From contig CAKQBG010000001.1 in the NCBI GenBank assembly GCA_934216145.1, positions 54,179 to 118,178 on the forward strand: DNA of 64,000 nt, given 5' to 3'. The position numbers and the translations under genes are program-made. The DNA comes from an uncultured Anaeroplasma sp. GTDB taxonomy: Bacteria; Bacillota_I; Bacilli_A; Acholeplasmatales; Anaeroplasmataceae. Every line of letters begins with the position of its first letter. Position 1 is the stretch's first letter. The notes under the pieces were generated by a model. It ran no database searches, had not been told where the DNA came from, and saw only the letters and a list, made by a program, of their open reading frames with translations. Positions 9,569-18,339 of the stretch are shown here, piece after piece.

Positions 9569-9731
9569 TCAATAGCAACCATCCATTCCAAAATTATCTC
9601 TATTTAAAACATTTTTTAGTGTTGTTAGGATATCATTTATTTTGTAATTGTATTTTTTATCTTTTAATTTTTTCTCTAGTAATCTATAGATTAAGGTGAA
9701 TGTAAATAGAATTGTAAATAAAATAAAAGCC
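9569..9731 (-). pseudogene. Possible IS4/IS1634-type transposase C-terminal remnant
   Basis: The minus-strand frame AFILFTILFTFTLIYRLLEKK followed by KYNYKINDILTTLKNVL resembles the hydrophobic helix and conserved LEKKL...I...L motif at the C terminus of IS4/IS1634-like transposases. It runs without start codon to a stop at 9569. No inverted repeats were recognised. The assignment rests on pattern memory only. Confidence 0.45.
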
Positions 9732-9759
9732 TTAGAAATGAATAAACTAATCTAAGGCA
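9721..9759 (-). terminator. Terminator of GNAT gene
   Basis: GCCTTAGA (minus 9752-9759) pairs with TCTAAGGC (9730-9737) around a 14-base loop, followed by TTTTATTTTATTT. An almost identical hairpin ends the gene at 10421-10585. Confidence 0.8.
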
Positions 9760-9788
9760 TTATATTTTTTATTGTAAATTTATAAATA

Positions 9789-10346
9789 TTATTTATTCCA
9801 TTCTTTACTTAATATTGCAAATTGATATGTATTTTCATATTTTAAAGATCCATCATTATTTTTTACAAAAGAAACAAATTCCTTAAATAAGCCTTCCTTT
9901 CGCATGTTTAGCTTTTCACATAAATGCTGACTTGATAAATTATAATCCTCTACATAAGCATATATTCTTCTTGCATTTTTAATTTTAAATAAATAATCAA
10001 GAAAAGCATATGCTGCTTCATATGCATAACCTTTGCCTTGATATTCATTATTTAACATCCAGCAAGGGCTAAAGGTATCTAATGGATATTGGGGATTATG
10101 AGAATCACTAGATTCCGGAAAAGCTGATATTTCACCTATTACCTTATTATTATCTTTTAATTCAATAGCAAAATAATAATCTTCTTCTTTAGATCGTTTT
10201 TTCATTTCAGCCTTAGCTTCATTAATAGAATTAAGCTTCATTGATTTAAAGCAATTCACTTTTGGTTCTTTTAAATATTCATATACATCATTAGCATCAT
10301 CAACCTTAAATGGTCTTAGGATTAATCTTTTGGTTTCAATTATCAT
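9789..10346 (-). CDS. GNAT N-acetyltransferase, RimJ/RimL type
   Basis: 185 residues, the normal length for the family. It opens with IIETKRLILRPFKVDDANDVYEYL, the standard RimJ/RimL start. The acetyl-CoA pyrophosphate loop is seen as NNEYQGKGYAYEAAYAFLDYLF, followed by ARRIYAYVEDYNLSSQHLCEKLNMRKEGLF, where N-x-x-S..L..KLGF-type residues bind the cofactor. It acetylates an amine, either a protein N terminus or a small molecule; the substrate is unknown. It stands alone with its own terminator. Confidence 0.88.
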   Translation of the reverse strand: MIIETKRLILRPFKVDDANDVYEYLKEPKVNCFKSMKLNSINEAKAEMKKRSKEEDYYFAIELKDNNKVIGEISAFPESSDSHNPQYPLDTFSPCWMLNNEYQGKGYAYEAAYAFLDYLFKIKNARRIYAYVEDYNLSSQHLCEKLNMRKEGLFKEFVSFVKNNDGSLKYENTYQFAILSKEWNK

Positions 10347-10372
10347 ATATTATCCTTTAAAAATTATTATAT

Positions 10373-10411
10373 ATAATAAAAGCCTTAGAAATGACTAAAT
10401 TTATCTAAGGC
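10373..10411 (-). terminator. Terminator at the end of the defence operon
   Basis: GCCTTAGA (minus 10404-10411) pairs with TCTAAGGC (10382-10389), followed by TTTTATTATAT. It lies 10 bases past the stop of the 54-residue gene. Confidence 0.8.
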
Positions 10412-10420
10412 ATTATTTTA

Positions 10421-10585
10421 TTATTGAAGCTTAGCAAGAATCGTTTTCATTACATCAAGTTGAGCTTCTAATTCTTTCTTATCAGCTTCATCAGCAGTTG
10501 AAGCCATATCCTCTATAGTATATAGCTCCTCACTTAATAAGTTTTTTAATAAAATTGCTTCTTCTTCTGTTAATTTTAATTCCAT
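10421..10585 (-). CDS. Small helical protein of unknown function, 54 residues
   Basis: Starts MELKLTEEEAILLKNLLSEE and reads through a charged stretch to AQLDVMKTILAKLQ. It should form two amphipathic helices rich in Glu, Leu and Lys. I chose ATG 10583-10585 because GAGAGGT lies about 10 bases upstream; a longer in-frame form would overlap the ASCH gene and has no ribosome site. It is the last gene of the run that ends at the 10373-10411 terminator, 22 bases after the ASCH gene. It might be an antitoxin-like or accessory partner of ASCH, but nothing in the sequence proves this. Confidence 0.7.
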   Translation of the reverse strand: MELKLTEEEAILLKNLLSEELYTIEDMASTADEADKKELEAQLDVMKTILAKLQ

Positions 10586-10607
10586 AATATTTCTTACCTC
10601 TCTTATT

Positions 10608-11021
10608 TTAAAATAATTTTTGTTGTATACAACCATCTTGGACTTGCTTTTCATCAAATTCAATCCAAGAACCTGTTTTATTTAATATTGTTATTTTCTT
10701 TGGAATATTAAATAAAATAGGATTTATAAATTTATATTTATAGGCTATTTTTAGTTTTCTTTGACCTAAACTATTGTTATATTCTATAGAATGTTTTGCA
10801 TCTTCTAATGAATAGACTTTACCTATATGGCAATAGATATATTCATCATAGGTTATTTGCTCAACCTCTATAAAATCAACATAGCCATAAATTAAATTTG
10901 TCTTAGTTTTTAGTAATGCTATTCTTCCTCTTTTATTTGTAGGATGAAACCTAACATCACAATTTCTTTTACCTTCTAGAATATCTAGAAGATATTCTTC
11001 ATACATTGATAAGGCAAACAT
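10608..11021 (-). CDS. ASCH-domain-like protein
   Basis: 137 residues. The N terminus (MYEEYLLDILEGKRNCDVR) and R-G-R-I-A-L-L-K-T-K-T, then IYGYVDFIEVEQITYDEY, resemble the beta-barrel core of ASCH/PUA-like RNA-binding domains, in which a G-K-R-x-x-(D/E)-x-R entry is typical. Its start overlaps the last base of the ImmA gene (shared 11021), so it is translationally coupled. ASCH proteins are thought to bind RNA or modified nucleosides and some act as nucleases or amidohydrolases. The domain call is moderate; the function is unknown. Confidence 0.65.
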   Translation of the reverse strand: MFALSMYEEYLLDILEGKRNCDVRFHPTNKRGRIALLKTKTNLIYGYVDFIEVEQITYDEYIYCHIGKVYSLEDAKHSIEYNNSLGQRKLKIAYKYKFINPILFNIPKKITILNKTGSWIEFDEKQVQDGCIQQKLF

Positions 11022-11554
11022 TAGATTTTACCTTCTAATTGAAGCTTATTTCTTAATTTTAAAATAATAATTGCACATTCTTCTGAAATATTACATTTAG
11101 TAATAAGTTCATTCAATGTATAATCCTTAGTTTCTTCATAAGGACATAGTAGTTCAGCGGCAAGTGTATTTGCCTGCCATTCAGGATTACAATATGCTTC
11201 AGGCTTTTCAGTTGTTTGTTCAACCTTAAAGTCCAATAAGGTTAATAACACATAATGAGCATATTCATGTGTTATTGTAAATCTTGAACGTCCTATACCG
11301 TTTAACATTTCAAGATATACCGATTCCTTTATAAGCATTTTTTGATAATCAGGCAAATAAAGAGCAAGCTCATTTTCACCTAATCTTTTATCATTTTCTT
11401 CTACCACTTCATAAATTAATGTTCCATCATCAAAATTTTTCTCAAGAATTTGATATATTGGAAAGCTTATATTTTTAATATTATAATATGCTCTTATCTT
11501 CTTAGCTAAATCTCTAAGCTTTTTCTTTGAAGTAGGCGTACATTTATAATACAT
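11021..11554 (-). CDS. ImmA/IrrE family metallopeptidase
   Basis: 177 residues. The zinc motif HEYAH appears as RFTITHEYAHYVLL near residue 91, followed by the downstream EWQANTLAAELLCP, where Glu supplies the third metal ligand. This is the IrrE/ImmA (COG2856) signature. Such proteases usually cleave a partner XRE repressor and so switch on a mobile element or a defence operon. The partner is evidently the XRE protein encoded immediately upstream, whose stop overlaps this start at 11554. Confidence 0.9.
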   Translation of the reverse strand: MYYKCTPTSKKKLRDLAKKIRAYYNIKNISFPIYQILEKNFDDGTLIYEVVEENDKRLGENELALYLPDYQKMLIKESVYLEMLNGIGRSRFTITHEYAHYVLLTLLDFKVEQTTEKPEAYCNPEWQANTLAAELLCPYEETKDYTLNELITKCNISEECAIIILKLRNKLQLEGKI

Positions 11555-11919
11555 TATTTTTCATCACTTTCTAATAACAATTTACGAAGTTCTTCTAATT
11601 TCTTTTGACTTGCCGTATTAATTGTTCTAGCAAATGCAAGAGAAATATCCTTATGCTCTTCATCCATATTCTCAAGTGATAAATGAATTCGATTATTTGA
11701 TAGATCAATTTTATTTCTTAAATCAATTAATTCTTCGTCAGTAAGATTATAAATTTTTGCTACTCTATCCGCAATATCTAGAGGTATTGTTTTTGTCCCA
11801 ACCTCCATTGCTGATAGGAATGATATAGATACACCCATAAGTTTAGCCATATCATTAAGATTTTGATTATTCTTTTTTCTTAATGCTTTAACATATACTC
11901 CATACTCATTTATTGGCAT
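11554..11919 (-). CDS. XRE-family helix-turn-helix regulator
   Basis: 121 residues. The HTH occupies about residues 8-62: YVKALRKKNNQNLNDMAKLM, then GVSISFLSAMEVGTKTIP as recognition helix, and IADRVAKIYNLTDEEL. The C-terminal half is charged and helical. GAGGTG lies 6 bases before the ATG. It lies 24 bases after the PD-(D/E)XK gene and overlaps the ImmA gene, an arrangement typical of repressor/antirepressor-protease pairs (ImmR-ImmA). I infer that it controls expression of the surrounding operon; no operator was recognised. Confidence 0.9.
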   Translation of the reverse strand: MPINEYGVYVKALRKKNNQNLNDMAKLMGVSISFLSAMEVGTKTIPLDIADRVAKIYNLTDEELIDLRNKIDLSNNRIHLSLENMDEEHKDISLAFARTINTASQKKLEELRKLLLESDEK

Positions 11920-11943
11920 TGTAACACCTCATAAATTATAATT

Positions 11944-12861
11944 TTATATTTCTTTTATTCGATCAATAAAATCAAAGATATTAATATCTTTTGCTATTGA
12001 ACAATCAATATCATACTTAATATTTGTAACTCCATCAGGTGCTTCCATTTCAATTTTAGGTAAATCTTTTGCATCAAAAATTTTAAAATCATTATATGCT
12101 TTTTCAATGGCAAATTTTAATCCAACATTTTCACTGCCTACACCACATCGTTTCATAAGTTTTTGTAATGCTAAAATACTATCCGGATCATCATAAAGTT
12201 TAATAACCTCATCAAATAAATCAAGTAATGATACACCTTCTTTAGATTGCTCAAGCATTATTGAACAAACATAAACATTTATATCAAGTCGATATATCTG
12301 ATTATGCTTAAATGTATGAATTCTTTTTTCAGAAACTGTACTCTTAATTTCAATCCTATTTTTATCATCAAGTTCTATATCATGTTTTGAATAGAAATTT
12401 TGATGATATTTTTCAATAATTTTTTTATACCCAGAATCGTATAAATATTTAATTGAAAATAACTCACCAAACACACCAACTTGGATTGAAAATAGATCTT
12501 GTTCAGGTGTAGTTCTAAAATAATCTTCAAGGGAAGTGACTAAAGCAGATAATTCATTTCCTGAAATAGGAGATTCAATTTTTCTAAAAATATATTCATA
12601 TATAATTTGAAATTGACCAATAGAATACATATCATTCTTAGTGCTAGAAATTATATGAAAATAATATTTTTTATTTTCAAAACTCAATTCAGCATCTATT
12701 TGTACATTTAAATTATCAGTAGCAAAACGTGATGTAACAGATTTATTTATAGCATTTTTTATCAGTATAGTATGCTTACCTTGTTCATCCAAACAAGGAA
12801 TAACAACATTTTTATCAATTTCATTAATTGATAAATTAGAAATATATTTAAACTGTCTCAT
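11944..12861 (-). CDS. PD-(D/E)XK motif protein, restriction-type endonuclease subunit
   Basis: 305 residues. Central SIQVGVFGELFSIKYLYDSG, then HDIELDDKNRIEIKST, gives the nuclease core: a helix with conserved Glu, an Asp and the E-I-K catalytic pair. This pattern is found in PD-(D/E)XK proteins (DUF4420 type) that sit next to Z1 helicases. I chose the ATG at 12859-12861, preceded by GGAGAT at 7 bases; an upstream ATG at 12891 lacks such a site. It overlaps the Z1 stop codon by 14 bases, so the two are translationally coupled. The likely role is the cleavage subunit of the restriction module. Confidence 0.85.
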   Translation of the reverse strand: MRQFKYISNLSINEIDKNVVIPCLDEQGKHTILIKNAINKSVTSRFATDNLNVQIDAELSFENKKYYFHIISSTKNDMYSIGQFQIIYEYIFRKIESPISGNELSALVTSLEDYFRTTPEQDLFSIQVGVFGELFSIKYLYDSGYKKIIEKYHQNFYSKHDIELDDKNRIEIKSTVSEKRIHTFKHNQIYRLDINVYVCSIMLEQSKEGVSLLDLFDEVIKLYDDPDSILALQKLMKRCGVGSENVGLKFAIEKAYNDFKIFDAKDLPKIEMEAPDGVTNIKYDIDCSIAKDINIFDFIDRIKEI

Positions 12862-15010
12862 AGTAATTATCTCCAGTAACATACCTAACATTAAATGCAG
12901 TAATCGGATTATTTAATGCCAATATTGTAAATATATCGTTAGGTTTATTTTTATCAATATAAACAGGATGAATTTGTAAATGTAAAACATTCTCTAAACC
13001 TGATAAACATTTATCACCATCATATTGTGTGCCATTATCATACGATTGCGGTAATTCTTTCAATGCATTTCCACCAGCAATTGTCGAACGAAATTCTCCT
13101 GTTCTGTAACGCATCAAAACAACACAAATTAGATCTTCCGATTTACCATCTTTAATATCTTGCATAATTTTCATAAAAGATTTCGGTCCAAACTTACTTC
13201 CTCTTGGAAAATAATATTTAGATAAAAATTCATTATAAAGATCACTATATTTTAATTTTATAATAAAATGATGTTGATATTCACTATTACCAAATTGCTT
13301 ATCATAACCTATATTTTTATATTTTTCATATAAATCTTTATATAATTTCAAATTAGATAATTTCTGATAATCGGTAAAGGCAACAGATTTATCATATTCA
13401 TATCCAGGATTAACTCTTTCAACAATAACAGTCTTAGCAACACTTGAACGTGTTAATCTTAATTTATCATTGTTTAAAGTGAAAATTCGTGGAAAATTCT
13501 TAATATTTGTTTTAGTAAGTAAAAATGCATTAATTGAATTCCACATATCATTTTCATTTTCAACAGTATCAATAAATTTTTCTTTCAATTCTTTAGTCAT
13601 ATAAACACGACATAAATCAAAATAATCCCTTTTATATCCAAACCATCTAGCTCTTTGATATAGCGTATCAATTTGTGTAATTTTAGAATCTCTATACATA
13701 TATGTAACACTTAAGTTTTGGATTGTTAAGCCTCTGCCAAGCATATTGCCTCCAACATAAATTCTATATAAAAATTCTGATTCTTTTTCATTTTTAATAC
13801 TTTGCTTTCCATTTTCAGAAACATTATATTCATAAATTGAAATTTGAGATAGCACATAATCTAAAAATTTAATTGTTCCTTTTTTAAAAGAAGGATAATC
13901 AGAAAAATCATCAACCAAATCTTTTCCAGATTTAAATATGTTCTCGTAAAGATTATCAAAAGCCAAATTACCATGATTACTTAAAATATTTTTAATATAT
14001 GAATAAAAATCTTCTATTTTTTCAACAACCATTGATTGAACTTTTGTAAAAGATGATGGATGTATAAGCATTGAAAATCTCTTTTCATTGCCTCTATAAT
14101 TTTGAATTAATAATGAAAATAAAAAGAAATATAATGCATTTTTAAAAGAATCTGGAATTGAATAATTGAAGGTATCACCATCATTAATTTCAACCACATG
14201 TGGATTACTATATGTATCATGAAAAGCATTTCCACCAGTATAACCTTCACCAGGTTCAACTAAAACGCAAAAGTCAGGACTTAACTCATCAATAGTACTA
14301 ATCAAAAAATTAGCTTGAGGAGTTGCAGTAACTGATAAAAATGTACAAATATTAATATCATTAATAATATTAGTAATATAGTCATGAGTGATGCCAGCAC
14401 GACTATTTCTTTGCTTTAATTTAGGAGCTCCAGGTGAGCACTCATCGCCTTCATCGTCAACAACAATTGCCGGGAAAGATCCTAATTTAGATGAATAGTA
14501 CTCAACTAAGCCAAGATTTGTATTAGCAGAAGCATTTTTTAAAGCAACAATTATAACCTTAAAACCATTATTAAGTAAAATTTGTGGATCTTCATGGTCT
14601 TTATCAGCAATATCTATAACTTTTACTTTATCGTTATTAGCAAATTCATATTGTAAACGATCATAATTTTGATCTTTTAATTTTGTCTTTGTTCCACCTA
14701 TGACATATGCTAAATTATAACCATTATCAAATGCTAATGCAATTGAACTAATGAAAAAAGCCGTTTTACCACTTTGAACTTTTCCTAAGCATAAAATTTT
14801 ATGATTTTTCTTTTCACTATAATTAGGATCAATCAAATAAGGTAAAATCTTATATGCATTAGAAAAGATATGATTGACACTTCTTTCACTAGTTGATTGA
14901 TCAGCAAGCATATGATCTTTCAAAGTCATTAAAGAATAACCATCAATTTTCGGGGATTTAATACAAACTAAATCATCATTAATATTTTGAATTAATTCAA
15001 CTTCACCCAT
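12848..15010 (-). CDS. Z1-domain superfamily 2 ATPase/helicase
   Basis: 720 residues. Walker A is LGKVQSGKT at about 75-83, motif II is VVDDEGDE at 183-190, motif III is SVTATPQANF, and the C-terminal arginine-finger region reads GGNMLGRGLTIQNLSVTYMYR then YQRARWFGYK. Together these are the Z1 superfamily hallmarks. In the MORC-linked restriction systems described by comparative genomics (Iyer and Aravind), Z1 is the DNA translocase or helicase partner. AAGGAG precedes the ATG. It sits between the GHKL ATPase gene (12 bases away) and the nuclease gene (overlap). Confidence 0.92.
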   Translation of the reverse strand: MGEVELIQNINDDLVCIKSPKIDGYSLMTLKDHMLADQSTSERSVNHIFSNAYKILPYLIDPNYSEKKNHKILCLGKVQSGKTAFFISSIALAFDNGYNLAYVIGGTKTKLKDQNYDRLQYEFANNDKVKVIDIADKDHEDPQILLNNGFKVIIVALKNASANTNLGLVEYYSSKLGSFPAIVVDDEGDECSPGAPKLKQRNSRAGITHDYITNIINDINICTFLSVTATPQANFLISTIDELSPDFCVLVEPGEGYTGGNAFHDTYSNPHVVEINDGDTFNYSIPDSFKNALYFFLFSLLIQNYRGNEKRFSMLIHPSSFTKVQSMVVEKIEDFYSYIKNILSNHGNLAFDNLYENIFKSGKDLVDDFSDYPSFKKGTIKFLDYVLSQISIYEYNVSENGKQSIKNEKESEFLYRIYVGGNMLGRGLTIQNLSVTYMYRDSKITQIDTLYQRARWFGYKRDYFDLCRVYMTKELKEKFIDTVENENDMWNSINAFLLTKTNIKNFPRIFTLNNDKLRLTRSSVAKTVIVERVNPGYEYDKSVAFTDYQKLSNLKLYKDLYEKYKNIGYDKQFGNSEYQHHFIIKLKYSDLYNEFLSKYYFPRGSKFGPKSFMKIMQDIKDGKSEDLICVVLMRYRTGEFRSTIAGGNALKELPQSYDNGTQYDGDKCLSGLENVLHLQIHPVYIDKNKPNDIFTILALNNPITAFNVRYVTGDNYYETV

Positions 15011-15022
15011 AATTACTCCTTA

Positions 15023-16510
15023 TTAAACATTTTTTATAATTTTATTAATTTGATCTATTAACAATCCAGATTTACTATACTCCAAGCCAAGGCGAACACT
15101 AGAAAGTTGTGCTAAAGCCAATGTAATTGCAAAATCAACAATTAATTTTTTACATTCTTTTTTATTATATGATTCAAAATATTGAGATGAACCATTTAAA
15201 ATAATATAATATGAATTATCCCCATCCTTTTTTTGAATGTTAAACCAATTTAAATCTAGATCATCATTTCTTACTTGAATATCAAAAGAATAATTAATAC
15301 TTTCCCATGTAATATTAACAATATTAGAATTAATTTCCTCTTTTTGATCAATAATGACAACAGGCATATCAGGCTTGAAAGGTGCTAACTGAGTTTTATC
15401 AACATTAACTAAATTATCGTATTTTGCTTGAAATTCAGATTTATTCTTTTCTAAATCCTTATTTTCTACAATAGCCTTTATAGGGCCATCTCTTCTTAAA
15501 GTTTGAGATATTGCCGTAATATTTTTAACCTCTTTATTTGATTTTAAAGAATTAATAAATGCTTTTTCAAGCCCATCATCCCAAATAAAATCATCTTTAT
15601 TAAATGAAATTTTCCATTTAGGATCATCCAAGTAAATTTCACCAACAACTCTTTGATATTGAAAACTATTAGATTTTTTAAAAATTTCACTAGGTCTGTA
15701 ATTTAATTTAATACCTCGATTATATTGAAATAATGTAAATCCAGCATTATCAGTACTTGCAGTTTTTAATATTCCAATCCAACCATTAAATTTATATTCA
15801 ACATCATTAAAAACAAATTTATCTTCGAAAAATTCAAGATACTCACTACCTGTTTCTTGATTTTCTCTCAACTCTGGATCTGTTTTAACAATTTGTCTTC
15901 CATTTAAAAATAATTCCAAATCACCGCTTTCCAAATCCTTAGAATAAATTAAAGCTAATTTTTTTCTTAAACTTTCATCAGTACTAGTGGTCAATTCCTT
16001 TATATTTTTCTTAATAGTAATAATAGTATAATGAGTATTTTCATGAATATCAGATATTGTACAAGGAATAGTCTCTGGATTATTTTTTTTCCAATCAGCA
16101 ATATCAACTACTGCATAATATTTTTCTTTACTACCTAATTGAGTAGTTTCAATTGAATACCATTCACCTAAATATGCAGCAGCGATTTTCAACCCCATTC
16201 CATATTGAGACCTACTTTTATCAGTATAAGAACTAGCAGGTGAATTCAACTTTAAAGCGCGTTTAAAATCATCGTAGTTCATACCATAAGCCTTATCCTT
16301 TATAACAATTTCAGTACTATTCCATGTAATTTCAATTCTATTAACAGAACTTTTAGTAACCTTAACCAACTCTTCTCTATGATCGAAAAAACTTTGCGTA
16401 CTATTGTCAATAAATTCTGCAAATACTCTTTCAAGTTTTTGAGGCATACGATTATATGTAGCAATAATACCAGATCCAACTTTTACATCAACATTCTCAA
16501 ATCTATCCAT
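15023..16510 (-). CDS. MORC/MutL-like GHKL ATPase
   Basis: 495 residues. The Bergerat ATP fold is complete: N box AEFIDNSTQSFFDH (Glu32, Asn36), G1 box DKAYGM at 72-77 and G2 box SQYGMGLKIAAAYLG at 101-115. A second S5-like domain follows (up to about residue 330, ending in W-K-I-S-F-N-K-D-D-F), then a helical and beta C-terminal part. In the MORC-containing restriction-modification systems this protein is expected to clamp on DNA and drive loop or complex formation. The gene follows the methyltransferase by 2 bases. AGGAG lies 8 bases before the ATG. Confidence 0.9.
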   Translation of the reverse strand: MDRFENVDVKVGSGIIATYNRMPQKLERVFAEFIDNSTQSFFDHREELVKVTKSSVNRIEITWNSTEIVIKDKAYGMNYDDFKRALKLNSPASSYTDKSRSQYGMGLKIAAAYLGEWYSIETTQLGSKEKYYAVVDIADWKKNNPETIPCTISDIHENTHYTIITIKKNIKELTTSTDESLRKKLALIYSKDLESGDLELFLNGRQIVKTDPELRENQETGSEYLEFFEDKFVFNDVEYKFNGWIGILKTASTDNAGFTLFQYNRGIKLNYRPSEIFKKSNSFQYQRVVGEIYLDDPKWKISFNKDDFIWDDGLEKAFINSLKSNKEVKNITAISQTLRRDGPIKAIVENKDLEKNKSEFQAKYDNLVNVDKTQLAPFKPDMPVVIIDQKEEINSNIVNITWESINYSFDIQVRNDDLDLNWFNIQKKDGDNSYYIILNGSSQYFESYNKKECKKLIVDFAITLALAQLSSVRLGLEYSKSGLLIDQINKIIKNV

Positions 16511-16512
16511 AT

Positions 16513-17817
16513 TTATTTCTCCTTTACAATTTCTGTAGTTTCAGTTTCAATATAATTAACAAATAATTTAAAAACATTATAAATAACATCAACATTTACA
16601 GCATTTCCAAGTTGTTTATAAGCATTAAATTTACTTTCATTTGAAAAATCATAATCTTCAGGGAAACTTTGCAGTCTTGCAGTTTCCTTTATTGTTAAAT
16701 ATCTTTTATATCTACCTATAATTGGAACATGAACCATCGCAACTAAAGTTGGCGATTCTGTTGGTTGTTTAACCCTAATTCCAGAAGGTCTAAATTGAAT
16801 GATTCCATCCCATACAGATTTAAATTTTGGTCCACATTGCCACTCAAATTTCTTTTCAGTATGGCTAAAATCGCTTAAATTATTCCATTTTTTTAGCCAT
16901 GAATCAATTTCCTTTTTATTATATTCATACAGTTTCCTATTTTTCCTAATAAATTCTTTCTTCCAATCAGGATAATCTAATTTAGGATCATCTAAATCGT
17001 AATCATCTCCAAATTCAAAAGCCCATATTGGAAATCCTATAACTCCTTCAAAATTCTTTCTATCATATACTTTGTTGCCATTTGAATCTTTTTTTTGAAT
17101 AGGAACAAATTTTATTTTATTAATGAAATCATTCCAGCAATTTAATACATTTTCTTCACGATTTGAAATCTTGTATTCTTTTTTTTCATTAGCAGATAAA
17201 TTGTTATCCAAAATATTATAAATTGAAGTTGTATTAGCCTTTTTTCTAGGAACATCAAATTTGATAGGCTTATTATAAATATCTTTCCTTACTGCAACGA
17301 TAATGGCTCTATCCCTCAATTGTGGAACATCAAAGTCTTTCGGTCCAACAACAATTGGTGAATCAATAACGTTATATTTGGCATCAATCAATTCTTGCTT
17401 TATGGTACCCCAAGTATATCCTTTATCATGGCTTATTAAATTTCTGACATTTTCAAGAATTAAAAATTTAGGTTGCTTTTTTATATCATCTTTTTTTATT
17501 AATCTAATTATTTCTCTAAAAAGGTTTCCTCTAGGATCTCCAAAACCTTGTTGTTGCCCTGCTCTAGAAAATGTTTGGCAAGGAAAGCCACCACAAACAA
17601 CATCAACATATTCTTTTATTTCTTCTGGTTTTATTTTTGTAATATCACCATTAATTTCAACATTGAAATGTTTTTCATATGTATTTTTAGCCTCTTCGTT
17701 AATTTCAGATGCTAAAACACATTTCGCCCGATTATCAGAATATCTATCCATTGCACAATGAAAACCGCCAATCCCAGCAAACAAGTCAATGAACTTGAAA
17801 TCTTTATCTAAAATCAT
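16513..17817 (-). CDS. DNA (cytosine-5-)-methyltransferase
   Basis: 434 residues. Motif I is FIDLFAGIGGFHCAMD, motif IV GGFPCQTFSRAG with the catalytic Cys at 80, motif VI LENVRNL, motif VIII-like QLRDRAIIVAVRKD, and motifs IX-X SFPEDYDF and QLGNAVNVDV. All are in the standard order of a Dcm-type enzyme. The target-recognition region is long (about residues 185-345) with an unusual WAFEFGDDYDLDDP block, so the target site cannot be read. It modifies self DNA in this restriction module. Start ATG 17815-17817; neighbouring genes are 2 and 5 bases away. Confidence 0.95.
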   Translation of the reverse strand: MILDKDFKFIDLFAGIGGFHCAMDRYSDNRAKCVLASEINEEAKNTYEKHFNVEINGDITKIKPEEIKEYVDVVCGGFPCQTFSRAGQQQGFGDPRGNLFREIIRLIKKDDIKKQPKFLILENVRNLISHDKGYTWGTIKQELIDAKYNVIDSPIVVGPKDFDVPQLRDRAIIVAVRKDIYNKPIKFDVPRKKANTTSIYNILDNNLSANEKKEYKISNREENVLNCWNDFINKIKFVPIQKKDSNGNKVYDRKNFEGVIGFPIWAFEFGDDYDLDDPKLDYPDWKKEFIRKNRKLYEYNKKEIDSWLKKWNNLSDFSHTEKKFEWQCGPKFKSVWDGIIQFRPSGIRVKQPTESPTLVAMVHVPIIGRYKRYLTIKETARLQSFPEDYDFSNESKFNAYKQLGNAVNVDVIYNVFKLFVNYIETETTEIVKEK

Positions 17818-17822
17818 AAAAT

Positions 17823-18338
17823 TTACTCCATATAATTATAATTAATATAGTCCCTTATTAAAAGTCCAAAATGTCTTTTATCACATAACCATATATCTTG
17901 ATCAAATTCATGAACTTGCACATAGCCTCTATTAAGACATTTTTCAATGGCTTCTAATGTAATATAACAGGAACGATTAGTACTATGATTAGTATATAAA
18001 TAAGAATTCCAAACAACTAAAATATAGTCTTCATCATACCTTACTAAACCTAATAGCATATGAGTTCTAATTCGATTAGTATATACTAGTCCTTTTTTTA
18101 TGTTTCCAATCTGAATTCTTTTAATATTATTATAATTTTTCCAACCACCATTTGAAATATTTTTTAATAGATAGTGAAGTTCAAATTTTCTTACACCATC
18201 AGATATTTTCACAATATCAACATCCATTTCGGATTTTTTATCAACAATACCAAATTCAGAATTAATTAAAATACTATAAAAAATATCATTCAATTGTTTT
18301 TTATTTAATTTTTCTATACATAGTTTAGAAATATCCAT
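17823..18338 (-). CDS. Unrecognised 171-residue protein in the restriction operon
   Basis: I do not recognise the family. It starts MDISKLCIEKLNKKQLNDIF; the core has DVDIVKISDGVRKFELHYLL and then NIKRIQIGNIKKGL, a beta-rich stretch resembling substrate-binding parts of restriction enzymes, and ends in WNSYLYTNHSTNRSCYITLE. GGGTGA lies 5 bases before ATG 18336-18338, and the AIPR stop is 1 base away. Its fixed place between methyltransferase and AIPR genes suggests a specificity or nuclease-associated subunit. That is inference from position only. Confidence 0.8.
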   Translation of the reverse strand: MDISKLCIEKLNKKQLNDIFYSILINSEFGIVDKKSEMDVDIVKISDGVRKFELHYLLKNISNGGWKNYNNIKRIQIGNIKKGLVYTNRIRTHMLLGLVRYDEDYILVVWNSYLYTNHSTNRSCYITLEAIEKCLNRGYVQVHEFDQDIWLCDKRHFGLLIRDYINYNYME

Positions 18339-18339
18339 A

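Larger units (their letters stand above)
9006..9788. other. Gene-poor gap with eroded coding fragments
   Basis: About 780 bases without an intact gene. Two eroded minus-strand fragments (9108-9268 and 9569-9731) and a terminator are listed separately. The rest is AT-rich with no recognisable content. Confidence 0.6.

Noticed and set aside
16665..17761. Open frame at 17303-17761 on the plus strand
   Set aside because: It lies wholly antisense to the methyltransferase gene and encodes nothing recognisable.
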